DNA of 64,000 bases from JADFQT01 sp965216025 (lineage in GTDB: Bacteria; Chloroflexota; Dehalococcoidia; Lucifugimonadales; UBA3495). A program made the translations under genes and the position numbers. Below the pieces are notes generated by a model. The model saw only the letters and a program-made list of their open reading frames with translations, made no database searches and was not told the DNA's origin. The stretch spans positions 496,001 to 560,000 of the forward strand of contig CBDCEX010000017.1 of the NCBI GenBank assembly GCA_965216025.1, written 5' to 3'. Positions 37,946 through 47,223 of the stretch are shown piece after piece (the stretch's first letter is position 1; each line of letters begins with the position of its first letter).

Positions 37946-38086
37946 TATTACAACGACGCTTCCTCAATTTGGTCAGTTTTTGACCGGAAATCGCTTCGCG
38001 GAAGGCAAGGCCACAAAGCTGTCGAGGCTGAGGGCTATGAAGGGTACTCAAGATCCCTTTCTTGCGATCCGTCGTTGTAATACTAG
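37942..38086. repeat. 145 bp MITE with IS701-like ends
   Basis: It begins CTAGTATTACAACGACG and ends with the exact inverted complement. It has no coding capacity. These termini match the right end of the IS701 element (CTAGTATTACAACGTC), so it is probably mobilised by that transposase. It lies in the terminal CTAG of MITE copy e. Confidence 0.85.
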
Positions 38087-38212
38087 GAGGGTCTATCGCA
38101 GGAGGTAGCCGCATTGTGCGCCGGGCTAATGAGGGTGGCAAGCTGATGGGCTGAACGGGGTGAAAAGAGCCGAAAGTAAGCCACCATTTGTTTAGCATGA
38201 CAGGGGCACTCG

Positions 38213-39046
38213 ATGCGTTTGGAAAATAGAGTAGCGCTGATTACAGGCGGAGGGAGAGGCATCGGCCGAGCCATTGCGTTAGCTTACGCTAAGGAGGGCG
38301 CCAAGTTAGTTTTAGCCGCCCGTACTGTGAATGAACTGGAGGAGACCGCAAAGGAGATCCGGGGTCTGGGCGCAGAGGCCTTCGTGTTTCAGGCAGACGT
38401 CACCAGCCAGACTGAAGTGGAAGAAGTGGTACAGAAGACCCTTGAACGGTGTCCTGTTATCGACATCCTGGTAAATAGTGCGGGCATGGCCGGTCCCATA
38501 GGAGCATTACAGGACAATGATGTGTCTTACTGGATCCGCACCATTCAGGTCAATCTCATTGGCACCTACCTCTGTTGCCGATCCGTGCTACCGATTATGC
38601 TGAAACAAGATCGGGGCAAAATAATCAATCTCTCCGGGTCTGGCAGCACCTCGGCGCCGTATCATCTTTCCGCTTATGGCTCATCAAAGGCGGCGGTAAT
38701 TCGACTTACGGAAATCCTGTCCTTGGAGTTGGCGCATACCAACGTCCAAGTAAATGCTTTGGGTCCGGGTTCTATAAATACCCGTATGTGGGAGCAAATC
38801 CGGGATGACGCGGGAGCAGTAGGGGATACTGAGCTCTACGAGTTTGGGAAGCGGGTGACCAGCGGTGGAGGTGCGTCTATCGAAACGGCGGCGGAGTTGG
38901 CGGTGTGGTTGGCCAGCGACACCTCGGCCAGCTTGAGCGGCCGTCTGATCCACGCGGTCACCGATGACTTCCCCAATCTTGCTTCTAGGATTTCGGATGT
39001 GATGGCCTCCGACGCTTTTACGTTACGCAGAATGGACCTGGCCTGA
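38213..39046 (+). CDS. Short-chain dehydrogenase/reductase
   Basis: A 277-residue classical SDR. The cofactor motif is ALITGGGRGIGRAIALAYA, Asp and Asn sites are VFQADVTSQ and ILVNSAGMAG, and the active site is Ser (NLSGSGSTSA) with Tyr-x3-Lys (LSAYGSSKAAVIRL). GPGSINTRM follows. It reduces or oxidises a carbonyl/alcohol with NAD(P); the substrate is unknown. It starts 127 bp after the 145 bp MITE, so its promoter may be affected by that element. Confidence 0.9.
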   Translation: MRLENRVALITGGGRGIGRAIALAYAKEGAKLVLAARTVNELEETAKEIRGLGAEAFVFQADVTSQTEVEEVVQKTLERCPVIDILVNSAGMAGPIGALQDNDVSYWIRTIQVNLIGTYLCCRSVLPIMLKQDRGKIINLSGSGSTSAPYHLSAYGSSKAAVIRLTEILSLELAHTNVQVNALGPGSINTRMWEQIRDDAGAVGDTELYEFGKRVTSGGGASIETAAELAVWLASDTSASLSGRLIHAVTDDFPNLASRISDVMASDAFTLRRMDLA

Positions 39047-39463
39047 TTCAAGCAAGCGTTCCAGTTTTACGGACCTGGCTGCCAGCAGTAGCCTAACTGG
39101 GAATTTGTTGGAAGGAAATTCCACAGCTTTTGACATTAGCTCCATCCAGTACCAGATATCGGTGTATCAGGTCCAGAAAGGGCCCGTTTTACCCAGGCCG
39201 CCCAAGGATTTTCTCTCGTTCTGAATACCGCTGTGGCAGCCAGGGAGACAGGTAGCCTCGGTCCGATCTAGTTGCTTAGCGACTGGGCGACCTTACCATA
39301 GTCCTCAAGCTGGGGAAGCAACCGAGGCAGCTCCACTCCAGCAAATATGGAGCATCTGACGGGTTTGGGATTCTGATTTATTGTGCCCGACATCCCTGGG
39401 GTGACATGTATTGTGAAATCAGTTTGAAATGGGAAATACCAGGTTAATCTCATAGCTCACGAC
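39047..39463. other. No gene recognised
   Basis: A stretch of 417 bp between the SDR gene and the kinase-like fragment. Only short frames occur on either strand. I see no RNA gene or clear terminator. Confidence 0.4.
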
Positions 39464-39754
39464 ATGAAACACCACCCTCTCCCCATTCCTGCTACGGTAG
39501 TAATCCAGACCAAGGACTGGGAGGCCAGCCTTGCCTATTCCTACGGCCCCGAGACGCCAACGTGGCGGCTAGGACGGGGCAGGAACACCCGATACTTGAA
39601 GGTTGCAAAAATTGGATGGGAGCCAAGCCTGATCCGGACTCAATCAATCAGATTGCTGCGGGGTACTATCGCAGATGCTGCAGTAGGTCTGAACATGGTG
39701 CTGAGGGGGTGTCATGACTTCCACACTAGTACGGGGAAAATACGTTATCTGTAA
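39464..39754 (+). pseudogene. Possible aminoglycoside-phosphotransferase-like N-terminal remnant
   Basis: The first 60 residues (TPTWRLGRGRNTRYLKVAKI then GWEPSLI) resemble the nucleotide-binding start of APH-type kinases: the strand WRLG, then Lys in YLKVA. The rest of the kinase, including the catalytic loop, is absent. After about 39650 the frame loses resemblance and overlaps the next gene. I regard it as a truncated gene and make no resistance claim. Confidence 0.35.
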
Positions 39755-41264
39755 GATTACAGGTCCTTCTTCTGCAGAGGTTGTCTACGACGGCGCGGTA
39801 CTGCAGCAGGATGGTGAGATTGTGGAGATTGGGAGTTACGAAGAACTACGGTCGAGGAATCCTAATGTGGACGTTGTCGGTTCCAACCGTTATGTGGTAA
39901 TGCCTGGCCTGGTTAACGACCATTTTCACGTTGGTCTTACTCCGTTCCAGCTAGGGGCGCCTGACCTGCCCTTGGAGATGTGGAGCCTGGCCAGAATAGG
40001 GGCCAGGTACGTGGACCCCTATTTGGATCAGCTGTACGGAGCGATCCAGATGATTGAATCGGGTACCACTACGGTGCAGGCAATCCATTCTCCGGGGCGA
40101 GGATTCCGGCCCGTCGACCTGGAGGTAGCCGACAAAGTGGTAAAAGCTTACCAGGATTCAGGGATGCGGGTCTCCTATGCGCCATCTATCGCAGATCAGA
40201 ACTCTATGGTGGCGGGAGCTAGAGGTGGGGAGGAAGAGTTCGCAAATCAGCTACCAGGTGACCTGGCCGAGCGGTATAAATCCTTCATGGGGCGAGGATA
40301 TCTGACAGTAGACGAGGTAATGCCGGCCCTTGAGGAAATCTGCGCCAAATACGGTAACAACCGTTATGAGCGAGTCCGGGTGACCATGGCTCCCAGCAAT
40401 GTCCACCGCTGCTCCGATGCCATGGTGGTGGCCCTAAAGGAGATGGCTACCAAGTACAGCACCGGCATCCACATACATTTGCAAGAAACGGTGTATCAAA
40501 AGCTCTACGGGCTTCAAGCCTGGCAAACTACTCCACTTCAGCATCTAAATGAACTGGGTTTCCTGGGCCCGGAGGTTACTTGCGGACATAGTGTTTGGGC
40601 CACCGACGATGATATTGAGCTGATGTCTGCCACCGGGACCAACGTCTGCCACAACGCCAGTTCTAACTTACGTCTGCAAAGCGGTATTGCCCCTTTGGGC
40701 CGGCTCCTGGAAGCGGGAATCAGAGTGGCTATCGGAAGCGACGAGGCCGGGATCAATGATGACAAGGATTTGCTTCAAGAGATGCGCCTGGTTTTAAAGC
40801 TGCACCGAGTACCGGGGGTTGAACAAATCCCTCCCACCGCGTACCAGGTGTTTCAGATGGCGACGGTAAATGGGGCTTATGCCAGCTGGTTCGGTGACCG
40901 GATTGGTACCCTGGAACCGGGGAAGCGGGCAGATATGATACTGCTGAATTTGCAGAACATTGAGGAGCCATACCTAGATCCGGAAGTCTCCGTGGTTGAT
41001 GCGGTCGTCCATCGGGGCCGTAGTGTGGACGTGGATACAGTAATGGTCGATGGCGAGATAATCATGCGCGATAAACAGCTAACCAAGGTCGACAAGGAGG
41101 GTCTCTTCGCCGAGTTGAAGAAGGAGTTAGACAGACCCCTCTCCCCATCGGAAACGGAAAGACGGGAGCTCAGCAGTTTGGTCGAGCCCCACCTGCGCCA
41201 ATTCTATATTGGGACGATTCCCCAGAACACAATACCCCACACCAACTATAATGCCCGGTCTTGA
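39714..41264 (+). CDS. Amidohydrolase-family metal-dependent hydrolase
   Basis: A 516-residue amidohydrolase of the deaminase/chlorohydrolase group. Metal-binding sites are MPGLVNDHFHVGLTP (HxH), a His in GIHIHLQETV, a His in TCGHSVWATDDDIELM, and Asp in VAIGSDEAGIND. SNLRLQSGIAPLGRLLEAG is the loop usual in SAH/MTA-deaminase and TrzN/AtzA relatives. The C-terminal strand GTLEPGKRADMILL completes the composite fold. It hydrolyses a C-N or C-Cl bond of a ring compound; the substrate is not predictable. Confidence 0.88.
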   Translation: MTSTLVRGKYVICKITGPSSAEVVYDGAVLQQDGEIVEIGSYEELRSRNPNVDVVGSNRYVVMPGLVNDHFHVGLTPFQLGAPDLPLEMWSLARIGARYVDPYLDQLYGAIQMIESGTTTVQAIHSPGRGFRPVDLEVADKVVKAYQDSGMRVSYAPSIADQNSMVAGARGGEEEFANQLPGDLAERYKSFMGRGYLTVDEVMPALEEICAKYGNNRYERVRVTMAPSNVHRCSDAMVVALKEMATKYSTGIHIHLQETVYQKLYGLQAWQTTPLQHLNELGFLGPEVTCGHSVWATDDDIELMSATGTNVCHNASSNLRLQSGIAPLGRLLEAGIRVAIGSDEAGINDDKDLLQEMRLVLKLHRVPGVEQIPPTAYQVFQMATVNGAYASWFGDRIGTLEPGKRADMILLNLQNIEEPYLDPEVSVVDAVVHRGRSVDVDTVMVDGEIIMRDKQLTKVDKEGLFAELKKELDRPLSPSETERRELSSLVEPHLRQFYIGTIPQNTIPHTNYNARS

Positions 41265-41319
41265 CCTTTGCTCACGCCGACCGCTGGCTCCATGAGCCCC
41301 GAGGGCCACTTCTACATAG

Positions 41320-41360
41320 TGGAGCCGGCGAAGGGAGTCGAACCCCTAACTGCCTGCGCG
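41320..41360 (-). other. tRNA 3'-end-like fragment
   Basis: The minus strand reads GGGGTTCGACTCCC (T-arm like) followed by TTCGCCGGCTCCA (acceptor and CCA-like). No D-arm or anticodon arm can be folded upstream. It may be a fragment left by a tRNA-targeting integrative element. The false frame SRTPNCLRD on the opposite strand is commonly seen at such sites. Confidence 0.4.
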
Positions 41361-41439
41361 ATATTTACGTACGCCTGCTAAGGCATCAAGGGGTTTTAGA
41401 TATTGCATTGCTGATCAAGACAGCTAAGGGAGTAACCAA

Positions 41440-42102
41440 TTGAGCGCCAACGATTTACCAAACGATGCCCCGGCCACCAGGTTGTTTCCCCAGTTCAGTG
41501 ACCAGCTTTACCAGATGATCTCCTTTGAAGTCCAAGACCTCACCGACGCCCAGTTGGACTTCGAGTCAGAGCAGTGGGAATGGAGCAAGTGGAGCATCCG
41601 GCGCAACCTTAGCCACATGGCTTCTGGCGACTTTCGTTGGTTCTGGACCCGCTGGGGCGAGGAACTTTTTCCCGATGGATTGGCCAACAGCGGGGAGATC
41701 GAGGCCCTCTTGGACTCTCCCTACGACCGCAGGTTAGACGAGTCTAAATTTTGGGCCCTGGATGACATCCTTGGAACGCTGCGGAAGGGTTTAGACTTCG
41801 CCTGGTCGGTGCTTTCCAGTGAGACCGTGGGGTCGATGCGCAGCCGGGAGATCGAAAGCGGCGACAGCGAATTGTGGGCAGAACTCCGCCAAGCCAACTA
41901 CACCGGCATCCGATTGAAACCAAATCATCCGGGAAGAATTTACATATCGTTGGAGGCGACATTCCGCCACAGGTACTTCGAGCACATCACCCATCTATAC
42001 AACATTCAACGGCTCAAGCGCGCCCAGGGGCTGGCCCCCGTGGCAGACATCCCCATGGAAGGATATCTTGCTCTGCCCACCTGGGATTTAAGCCAACCGT
42101 AG
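41440..42102 (+). CDS. DinB-like putative metal-binding protein
   Basis: A 220-residue all-helical protein. WSKWSIRRNLSHMASGDFRW and FRHRYFEHITHLYNIQRLKR supply His residues in positions like the DinB/YfiT metal site. Members of this superfamily are thiol-dependent enzymes or of unknown role. The start is TTG 41440 after AAGGGAG; no ATG is better placed. The gene stands alone. The assignment rests on fold-like spacing and is moderate. Confidence 0.55.
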   Translation: MSANDLPNDAPATRLFPQFSDQLYQMISFEVQDLTDAQLDFESEQWEWSKWSIRRNLSHMASGDFRWFWTRWGEELFPDGLANSGEIEALLDSPYDRRLDESKFWALDDILGTLRKGLDFAWSVLSSETVGSMRSREIESGDSELWAELRQANYTGIRLKPNHPGRIYISLEATFRHRYFEHITHLYNIQRLKRAQGLAPVADIPMEGYLALPTWDLSQP

Positions 42103-42408
42103 AGAGGTTCGTTTAAGGTTGGTATCCATGGATCACCCTGGGTGATGTTTGCTACAGGGGCGGTTTTGGAGTCCGGCGGACGGAGATTGACTTCACAAGC
42201 CAGCGGGGAAGCTCCTTGAGAAAAAACGACATTTAGCAATTTTCTACCGGTCTTCTCCCAGACATGGAAGCGGACCCCGTCTCGGCTTACCCAATGGTCC
42301 AAAAACGTCTCCTGCTGCTCATTAGCTTCGGTTGGCGTTTTGGTGGTGGCAGTACGGCATTTCCGTGGGGAAAAGGTGAAGGTGCCCCGGCAAATCCAGA
42401 GGAGGAAT
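42103..42408. other. No gene recognised
   Basis: This 306 bp stretch lies between the 3' ends of two convergent genes. Short frames only. I saw no intrinsic terminator with a good T-run. Confidence 0.45.
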
Positions 42409-43131
42409 CTAGGAGATTGCTGCTAGTAAATCAGGCGACCCCAGGGGCACGGCTTTATCATCTTCAAAATAATAAATGTTTTCCATTTTGAATCCCCACA
42501 TACCGTTTACACGGCATAGATGAGGTTCGAGAGTGAAAAAATCACAGTCCCCGAGCCTAGTCTGGCTGCCTTCTTCTATGAATCGCCTGTCGTTCATATG
42601 TTTCTCGATACTATGACCAAGGTTGCCGCGAAAATCGAGGTTCTTATATCCCCGGTTTTCTATGGACTGATTGATGGCCCAATAAAGTTCATGCATGATA
42701 GTTTTAGGTGTAGCAATTTCTATCATAAGAGCGTGAAGGTCTCTCTCAGTATTTTTGCCATAGCCTAAGGCGGAACTTTTGTCAAGTGGTATAACCCTGC
42801 CTGATTCTACGATATAGGAGCGAGCACAATCGCCCCAACAGTCATCCACCATCGGACTGAGATCAATGGTGACCAAATCATTGGCGCAAATGGCCACATC
42901 CGACGGCTGATAATCCGTGCCTGATACTGAAAGAGTGGTGCGTTCACCCACGAGCACCAGGGCAGGAACATTGTGATACCAGCAATCTTTGGCGCCGTAT
43001 TGCTGCAATAGCTGTGTGCATACATCCGCAACACCGCTTTCCGTATTTCCGGCTTTAATGAAGGGGACAATATCGCGCAAAACTCGGAGAGCGATATTCT
43101 GAACCTTTAAATGTGCAGATGTATCAAACAT
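42409..43131 (-). CDS. M24-family metallopeptidase-like protein
   Basis: A 240-residue pita-bread-fold protein. All five metal ligands are visible: Asp in DLVTIDLSPMVDD, Asp in WGDCARSYIVE, His in RGNLGHSIEKHMN, Glu in FFTLEPHLC, and Glu in FKMENIYYFED. Aminopeptidase P and methionine aminopeptidase share this set. No N-terminal prolidase domain is present. It may cleave dipeptides or creatine-like compounds. The gene is divergent from the molybdenum hydroxylase genes. Confidence 0.82.
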   Translation of the reverse strand: MFDTSAHLKVQNIALRVLRDIVPFIKAGNTESGVADVCTQLLQQYGAKDCWYHNVPALVLVGERTTLSVSGTDYQPSDVAICANDLVTIDLSPMVDDCWGDCARSYIVESGRVIPLDKSSALGYGKNTERDLHALMIEIATPKTIMHELYWAINQSIENRGYKNLDFRGNLGHSIEKHMNDRRFIEEGSQTRLGDCDFFTLEPHLCRVNGMWGFKMENIYYFEDDKAVPLGSPDLLAAIS

Positions 43132-43442
43132 AAATCTGTATCGTGGCTGTTCGTCCGTAAATATGACTTGGTGGCGTCATTTCCATTGCAATGTTTGGAC
43201 TTCAGCCCTCACCCGCTAAACTTTACGGGTGCTTTTAGCGTCTGATCAAAACCCTTTGAAATTCCCAAATGGAGGCTGACCTGTTCCTGATAGGATCTGC
43301 CGAAGCCGCTGTTTCCGAATTCTACCAACGCCGGGACCCCATGGCCACAGAAAATCTGTTCCATTATGGAATTTGAACAGAGGTATAATGACTGCACCCA
43401 CACTGCTCTGAGCTCTCAGCCCACGAAAAGGAGTAGGGATAG
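43132..43442. promoter_or_regulatory. Divergent intergenic region with possible promoter for the hydroxylase genes
   Basis: TATAAT at 43384-43389 lies 53 bp before the ATG of the [2Fe-2S] subunit gene, and GGAG at 43430-43433 is its ribosome-binding site. A -35 element is not clear. The region separates divergently transcribed genes and contains no frame of its own. Confidence 0.4.
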
Positions 43443-43913
43443 ATGCAACTACTGGTAAACGGAGAATCTTACGAGGTGGACGTGGACGGTGAAACCACGC
43501 TTCTGGCCGTCCTGCGTCAAGATCTGGGCTTGACGGGAACCAAATATGGGTGCGGCGACGGTGATTGCGGAGCCTGCACGGTCCTGCTCGACGGCGAGGC
43601 GAAGAACTCTTGTATCACTCCGGTGGATTCGGCGGCCGGGCGAGCCATCACCACCATCGAAGGTTTGGCGAAGGGGAACGAGCTCCATCCAGTTCAAGAG
43701 GCTTTCATCGAACACACGGCGTTCCAGTGCGCTTTTTGCACGCCGGGTTTCATCATGAGCGTGGTAGCTTTGCTCTCTCGCAACCCGCAGCCCGACGATA
43801 GGCAAATCCGAGCGGCTCTGACCGGCAACATCTGTCGCTGTGGCACGTATGTGCGCATTCTGCAGGCTGCCAAGGCAGCGGCGGAGCGGCTCGGCCAAAA
43901 AGAAGGAGAATGA
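43443..43913 (+). CDS. coxS: Molybdenum hydroxylase [2Fe-2S] subunit
   Basis: A 156-residue CoxS/XdhC-type iron-sulfur subunit. The plant-type ferredoxin cluster site is YGCGDGDCGACTVLLDG with a last Cys at NSC. The second cluster site is QCAFCTPGFIM and NICRCGTY. It carries electrons from the molybdopterin site to the FAD subunit. The gene overlaps the large-subunit gene by four bases (ATGA). The symbol indicates subunit type, not CO oxidation. Confidence 0.92.
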   Translation: MQLLVNGESYEVDVDGETTLLAVLRQDLGLTGTKYGCGDGDCGACTVLLDGEAKNSCITPVDSAAGRAITTIEGLAKGNELHPVQEAFIEHTAFQCAFCTPGFIMSVVALLSRNPQPDDRQIRAALTGNICRCGTYVRILQAAKAAAERLGQKEGE

Positions 43914-45964
43914 TGACGACCATTAGCGATCTCCACGGGGATGCTGCTCTGGTCGTCACCGGCTCTCCCCAATGGGCCGGTGAACTGGAACTTCGCGAGC
44001 CGCCCGGTCCGGAGGCGACCTTGCTGATGGTGGACCGAAAAGGCGAGTGCATCGCTTTTTCGGGTAAAGTGGAATACGGCCAGGGCATCCGGAGCGGGTT
44101 TTCCCTAGCTATCGCGGACGAGCTGGACGTGCCTCTTGCTTCAGTTCGCCTCATATTGGGTGATACCGATTTGGTGCCTTATGACCGGGGGACCGTTGGC
44201 AGCCAATCGACGATGACGGTGGGGATTCAGCTACGGCGGGCTGCCGCTACGGCAAGGCGCGCGCTCATAGCTCTCGCCGCCGAGCACTGGGCGGTGGACG
44301 CGGCCAGTCTGGCAACCAGCGAGGGTCACGTCTTCCTAAGCGGCGAGCCAAGTCGGAGAATCTCCTATGCCGGCCTTCTGCAAGGCCAAACCCTCAGGCT
44401 ACCTATTCCCGAAGACATGACCACCAAGCACGCCGAGGACTTCGTTTTCATGGGTAGAGACGCACCGCGCACAGATGCGCTGGCCCGGGTTACGGGCCAA
44501 GCCAAGTACTCGCAGGATATCGTTGTGGATGGCATGCTGCACGGTAAAATCCTACGTCCCCCTTCTTATGGTGCCCGTCCTCAGCAAATTGATACCGCGG
44601 GATCCGAACGCGTGCCCGGCTTTGTCATGGTAGTGCGAGATGGGGACTTCGTTGGCGTGTTGTGCGAGCGGGAGGATACTGCCGAACAGGCTCTCGATGC
44701 GATACGGGTTCGTTGGCAGGAAGACCTGGAACTTCCATCGGACTCAGACCTCCCCGGCCTACTAAAAGAGAAGGCCGGGGAGACGGTTATCCTTCGAGAA
44801 GAGGGTTCGCCGGCGGAGGGATTTGCCCAGGCGGACCATGTCTTAGAGGGCAGTTACTTCATTCCCTACGTGGCCAATGTTCCCATGGAGACCAGCACCG
44901 CGGTTGCTTCATGGGATGGAGGGAAGTTAACCGTCTGGTCCGGTGACCGGAGTCCCTTTGGGGTGCGGGACGAGCTGGCTCGCGCTTTGGACATGAGTGA
45001 AGACCGGATTCGAGTTATCGCTCCCGAAGTCGGCGGCTCTTTTGGCACCAAGGGCACCTATGGGGTGGCTTACGAAGCGGCTCTGCTTTCTAAGGCAGCG
45101 GGCCGCCCGGTTCGCGTGGCCCACAGTCGATCGGAAGAGTTCATGTGGGGCACCGTGCGTCCTGCGGCGCTAATTGAGATTCGCAGCGGATTCCAAGCCG
45201 ATGGAAAGATCGTGGCCTGGGATTGCACCGCATATCACACCGGCGACCGCCCGCAGCGTGGGCAGCGCGGCGCCGATACCCCCTACAACACCCCGAACGT
45301 GCGCATAGCCGTGGCAGATTGTGAATCACCCCTGAGAGCGGGTTCTTATCGGTCCTTAGGTTGTGCGGCCAATCATTTTGCTCGGGAGGTTCACATCGAC
45401 GAAATCGCGGCCTCTCTTAAGATGGATCCTGTGGAGCTTCGGCTCATGAATCTGACTCATCCCCGTCTAAGTCGAGTCCTCAGGCAGACTGCTGACCGCT
45501 TTGACTGGGAATCTCGCCGTACCGAATCCTCCACGGGTATTGGTGTAGCCATCGGTTACGATGCAGGCAGCTACGTGGCCCAATGTGTGGAGCTCGTTGT
45601 GGCAAGAAGGGCGGTAAATGTACAAAGAGTCGTGGCCGGCATCGACTGCGGTATGGTAGTCAACCCCGAAGGTGTGCGCAACCAGGTTGAGGGGTCAATC
45701 ATCATGGGCATGGGCACAGCGGTACGGGAAGCAGTAGAATTCGATTCCGGGCGGTTGTTGAATCCGGTCTTCAGCCGATACCGTGTACCGCGCATCAACG
45801 ATACCCCCCAGATCGAGGTTGCGCTGGTCGGTGATTCCACCACTCCGTCTACCGGCGCCGGTGAGCCAGGGATTGTCCCGATCGCCGCCGCTATCGACAA
45901 CGCGGTCTACGATGCAACGGAGTCTCGAATCCGGGAACTGCCCATAGCGCCGCGGCTGCCCTGA
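43910..45964 (+). CDS. Molybdopterin-binding subunit of a xanthine-dehydrogenase-family hydroxylase
   Basis: A 684-residue molybdenum cofactor subunit. Visible parts are the N-terminal KVEYGQGIRSGFSLAIADEL and LGDTDLVPYDRGTVGSQS, the aldehyde-oxidase a/b hammerhead DALARVTGQAKYSQDIVVDG, the dinucleotide loop APEVGGSFGTKGTYGVAYEA, and the catalytic Glu in STGAGEPGIVPIAAAI. The front region placing a CoxL C-terminal-like segment first suggests the permuted layout of isoquinoline/nicotinate-type enzymes. It hydroxylates an aldehyde or N-heterocycle. No AYRCSFR CO-dehydrogenase loop is seen. Confidence 0.85.
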   Translation: MMTTISDLHGDAALVVTGSPQWAGELELREPPGPEATLLMVDRKGECIAFSGKVEYGQGIRSGFSLAIADELDVPLASVRLILGDTDLVPYDRGTVGSQSTMTVGIQLRRAAATARRALIALAAEHWAVDAASLATSEGHVFLSGEPSRRISYAGLLQGQTLRLPIPEDMTTKHAEDFVFMGRDAPRTDALARVTGQAKYSQDIVVDGMLHGKILRPPSYGARPQQIDTAGSERVPGFVMVVRDGDFVGVLCEREDTAEQALDAIRVRWQEDLELPSDSDLPGLLKEKAGETVILREEGSPAEGFAQADHVLEGSYFIPYVANVPMETSTAVASWDGGKLTVWSGDRSPFGVRDELARALDMSEDRIRVIAPEVGGSFGTKGTYGVAYEAALLSKAAGRPVRVAHSRSEEFMWGTVRPAALIEIRSGFQADGKIVAWDCTAYHTGDRPQRGQRGADTPYNTPNVRIAVADCESPLRAGSYRSLGCAANHFAREVHIDEIAASLKMDPVELRLMNLTHPRLSRVLRQTADRFDWESRRTESSTGIGVAIGYDAGSYVAQCVELVVARRAVNVQRVVAGIDCGMVVNPEGVRNQVEGSIIMGMGTAVREAVEFDSGRLLNPVFSRYRVPRINDTPQIEVALVGDSTTPSTGAGEPGIVPIAAAIDNAVYDATESRIRELPIAPRLP

Positions 45965-46104
45965 TGGTGCTCCCGTCTCGCCCGCTATCCCAGTCGCTAT
46001 CCTCACAAACTCCCACAATGGGGTAGCGAATTTAGGACCAAGTCTCGCGATTGTAGCTACAAATATTTGACAAGGATCATTCTAGTGTGATACCCTGCCA
46101 CAAT

Positions 46105-46129
46105 GGCCCTTAAAAGTGGGGCCTTTTTT
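46105..46129 (+). terminator. Rho-independent terminator
   Basis: GGCCC (46105-46109) pairs with GGGCC (46119-46123), followed by TTTTTT. It lies about 140 bp after the molybdopterin-subunit gene and is on its strand. The stem is short but the T-run is good. Confidence 0.6.
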
Positions 46130-46250
46130 ATTGCCCAAAAATAACCCGCCTATAGCTTCCCCTGCCTCCAGTTCATACCTCGCGGCCGCCAGCAGCCCCT
46201 CAAGTCTTCCTACAGTTACCGATCCACTAATCAGCGCAGTCGCCGGTATT

Positions 46251-46399
46251 GTCTCTCATATTCCTCATCTTCTGGAGGTCCAGGTTCTCGCTCCAAGCCT
46301 TCCTGAGCGATAGTTGTCCTGGTACACTTTAAAAGCCTGGATTGGTATAGGATATTTGGTACGCCAGGTCTCTCATATTCCTCATCTTCTGGAGGTCCA
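46251..46399. repeat. 32 bp direct repeat, two copies
   Basis: The 32 bp starting GTCTCTCATATTCCTCATCT and ending CTGGAGGTCCA occur at 46251-46282 and 46368-46399, 117 bp apart. The unit is not found elsewhere in the window. The surrounding 45965-46640 has no credible gene. Confidence 0.75.
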
Positions 46400-46640
46400 C
46401 CAGCGCTCCGGCGTGCTTTCCGGTCCAGGAAATAACCGGGGCTACCCTTGGGAGAGGCCTCTGCGGCGCCCTCAGAGCTGTTGCGGCTATGTTACTTCCG
46501 CGAATTTCGCTGCGTGGTCAACCTTAGGAGGCTTATGATAAATAATAAGTGGGGAGTGAGACGAGCGCCATCTATTTCTGCTGGTCAACAAGTGGTTCGT
46601 ACCTGGCGCGACTGTTGCCGCGCCTACAAGTAGAGGAGTA

Positions 46641-46958
46641 ATGTGGAGGACGTTAAGGCGGCTTATCGTAGAAACCGGCGAGTACCAAATTCAGGCCATG
46701 GGAGAGTTGGAGCGCTGCAACTCCATCGCCGTGGAGATGCAGCGCTACCGGGCGAGTAGCTTCAGACTGTTAGAGCAGATATCCCAGGAGTCGACTGACT
46801 GGGAGTCCAGGGAGCAAGCCAGGCGGGCGCTAAACCAGTTCTCCCTATGGGAAGGGCTGCTGGTGCGCATAGCCACAACTCTCAACCAGAGCCTGGAGCA
46901 CGTGGACTTGGCTCAGACCGCCGCCTTGCAGGCGATGACCTTGGTTACGCGGAGGTAG
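46641..46958 (+). CDS. Small helical protein of unknown function
   Basis: A 105-residue, Cys-poor, alpha-helical protein starting MWRTLRRLIVETGEYQIQAM. It is rich in Glu, Arg and Leu and has AALQAMTLVTRR at its end. GAGGAG lies before the ATG. It has no recognised family; an antisense or regulatory role cannot be judged. It could be a phage- or plasmid-type accessory gene. Confidence 0.45.
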   Translation: MWRTLRRLIVETGEYQIQAMGELERCNSIAVEMQRYRASSFRLLEQISQESTDWESREQARRALNQFSLWEGLLVRIATTLNQSLEHVDLAQTAALQAMTLVTRR

Positions 46959-47223
46959 AATCGGGGGAGAAGAGCCATTAGTCATCCCGGACTTCTGTAA
47001 AAGGCTAAAAGTCGGCCTATAATATTTACTTTCCCGGTTCCCATCTAAGCAGATGGGCAGGGGCCACTTCAGTTATTTTAACGAATCATCCGTTAGCTCT
47101 ACGATCTGTAAAAGAGTCGGCAAATCTGGCCGGAAAACCAGACGGCACGTCTCCATGCCGTTCTGTCTAACAGCGCCACCGGCTTCGCCAATGACGCCGT
47201 AAATCTCCTCTGGCGTTGGCCCG
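46959..47223. other. No gene recognised
   Basis: A stretch of 265 bp. A minus-strand frame with EIYGVIGEAGGAVRQNGMET then LVFRPDLPTLLQIVELTDDS looks protein-like and may be a remnant of a gene next to the isomerase homologue, but I cannot place it in a family. Confidence 0.35.
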
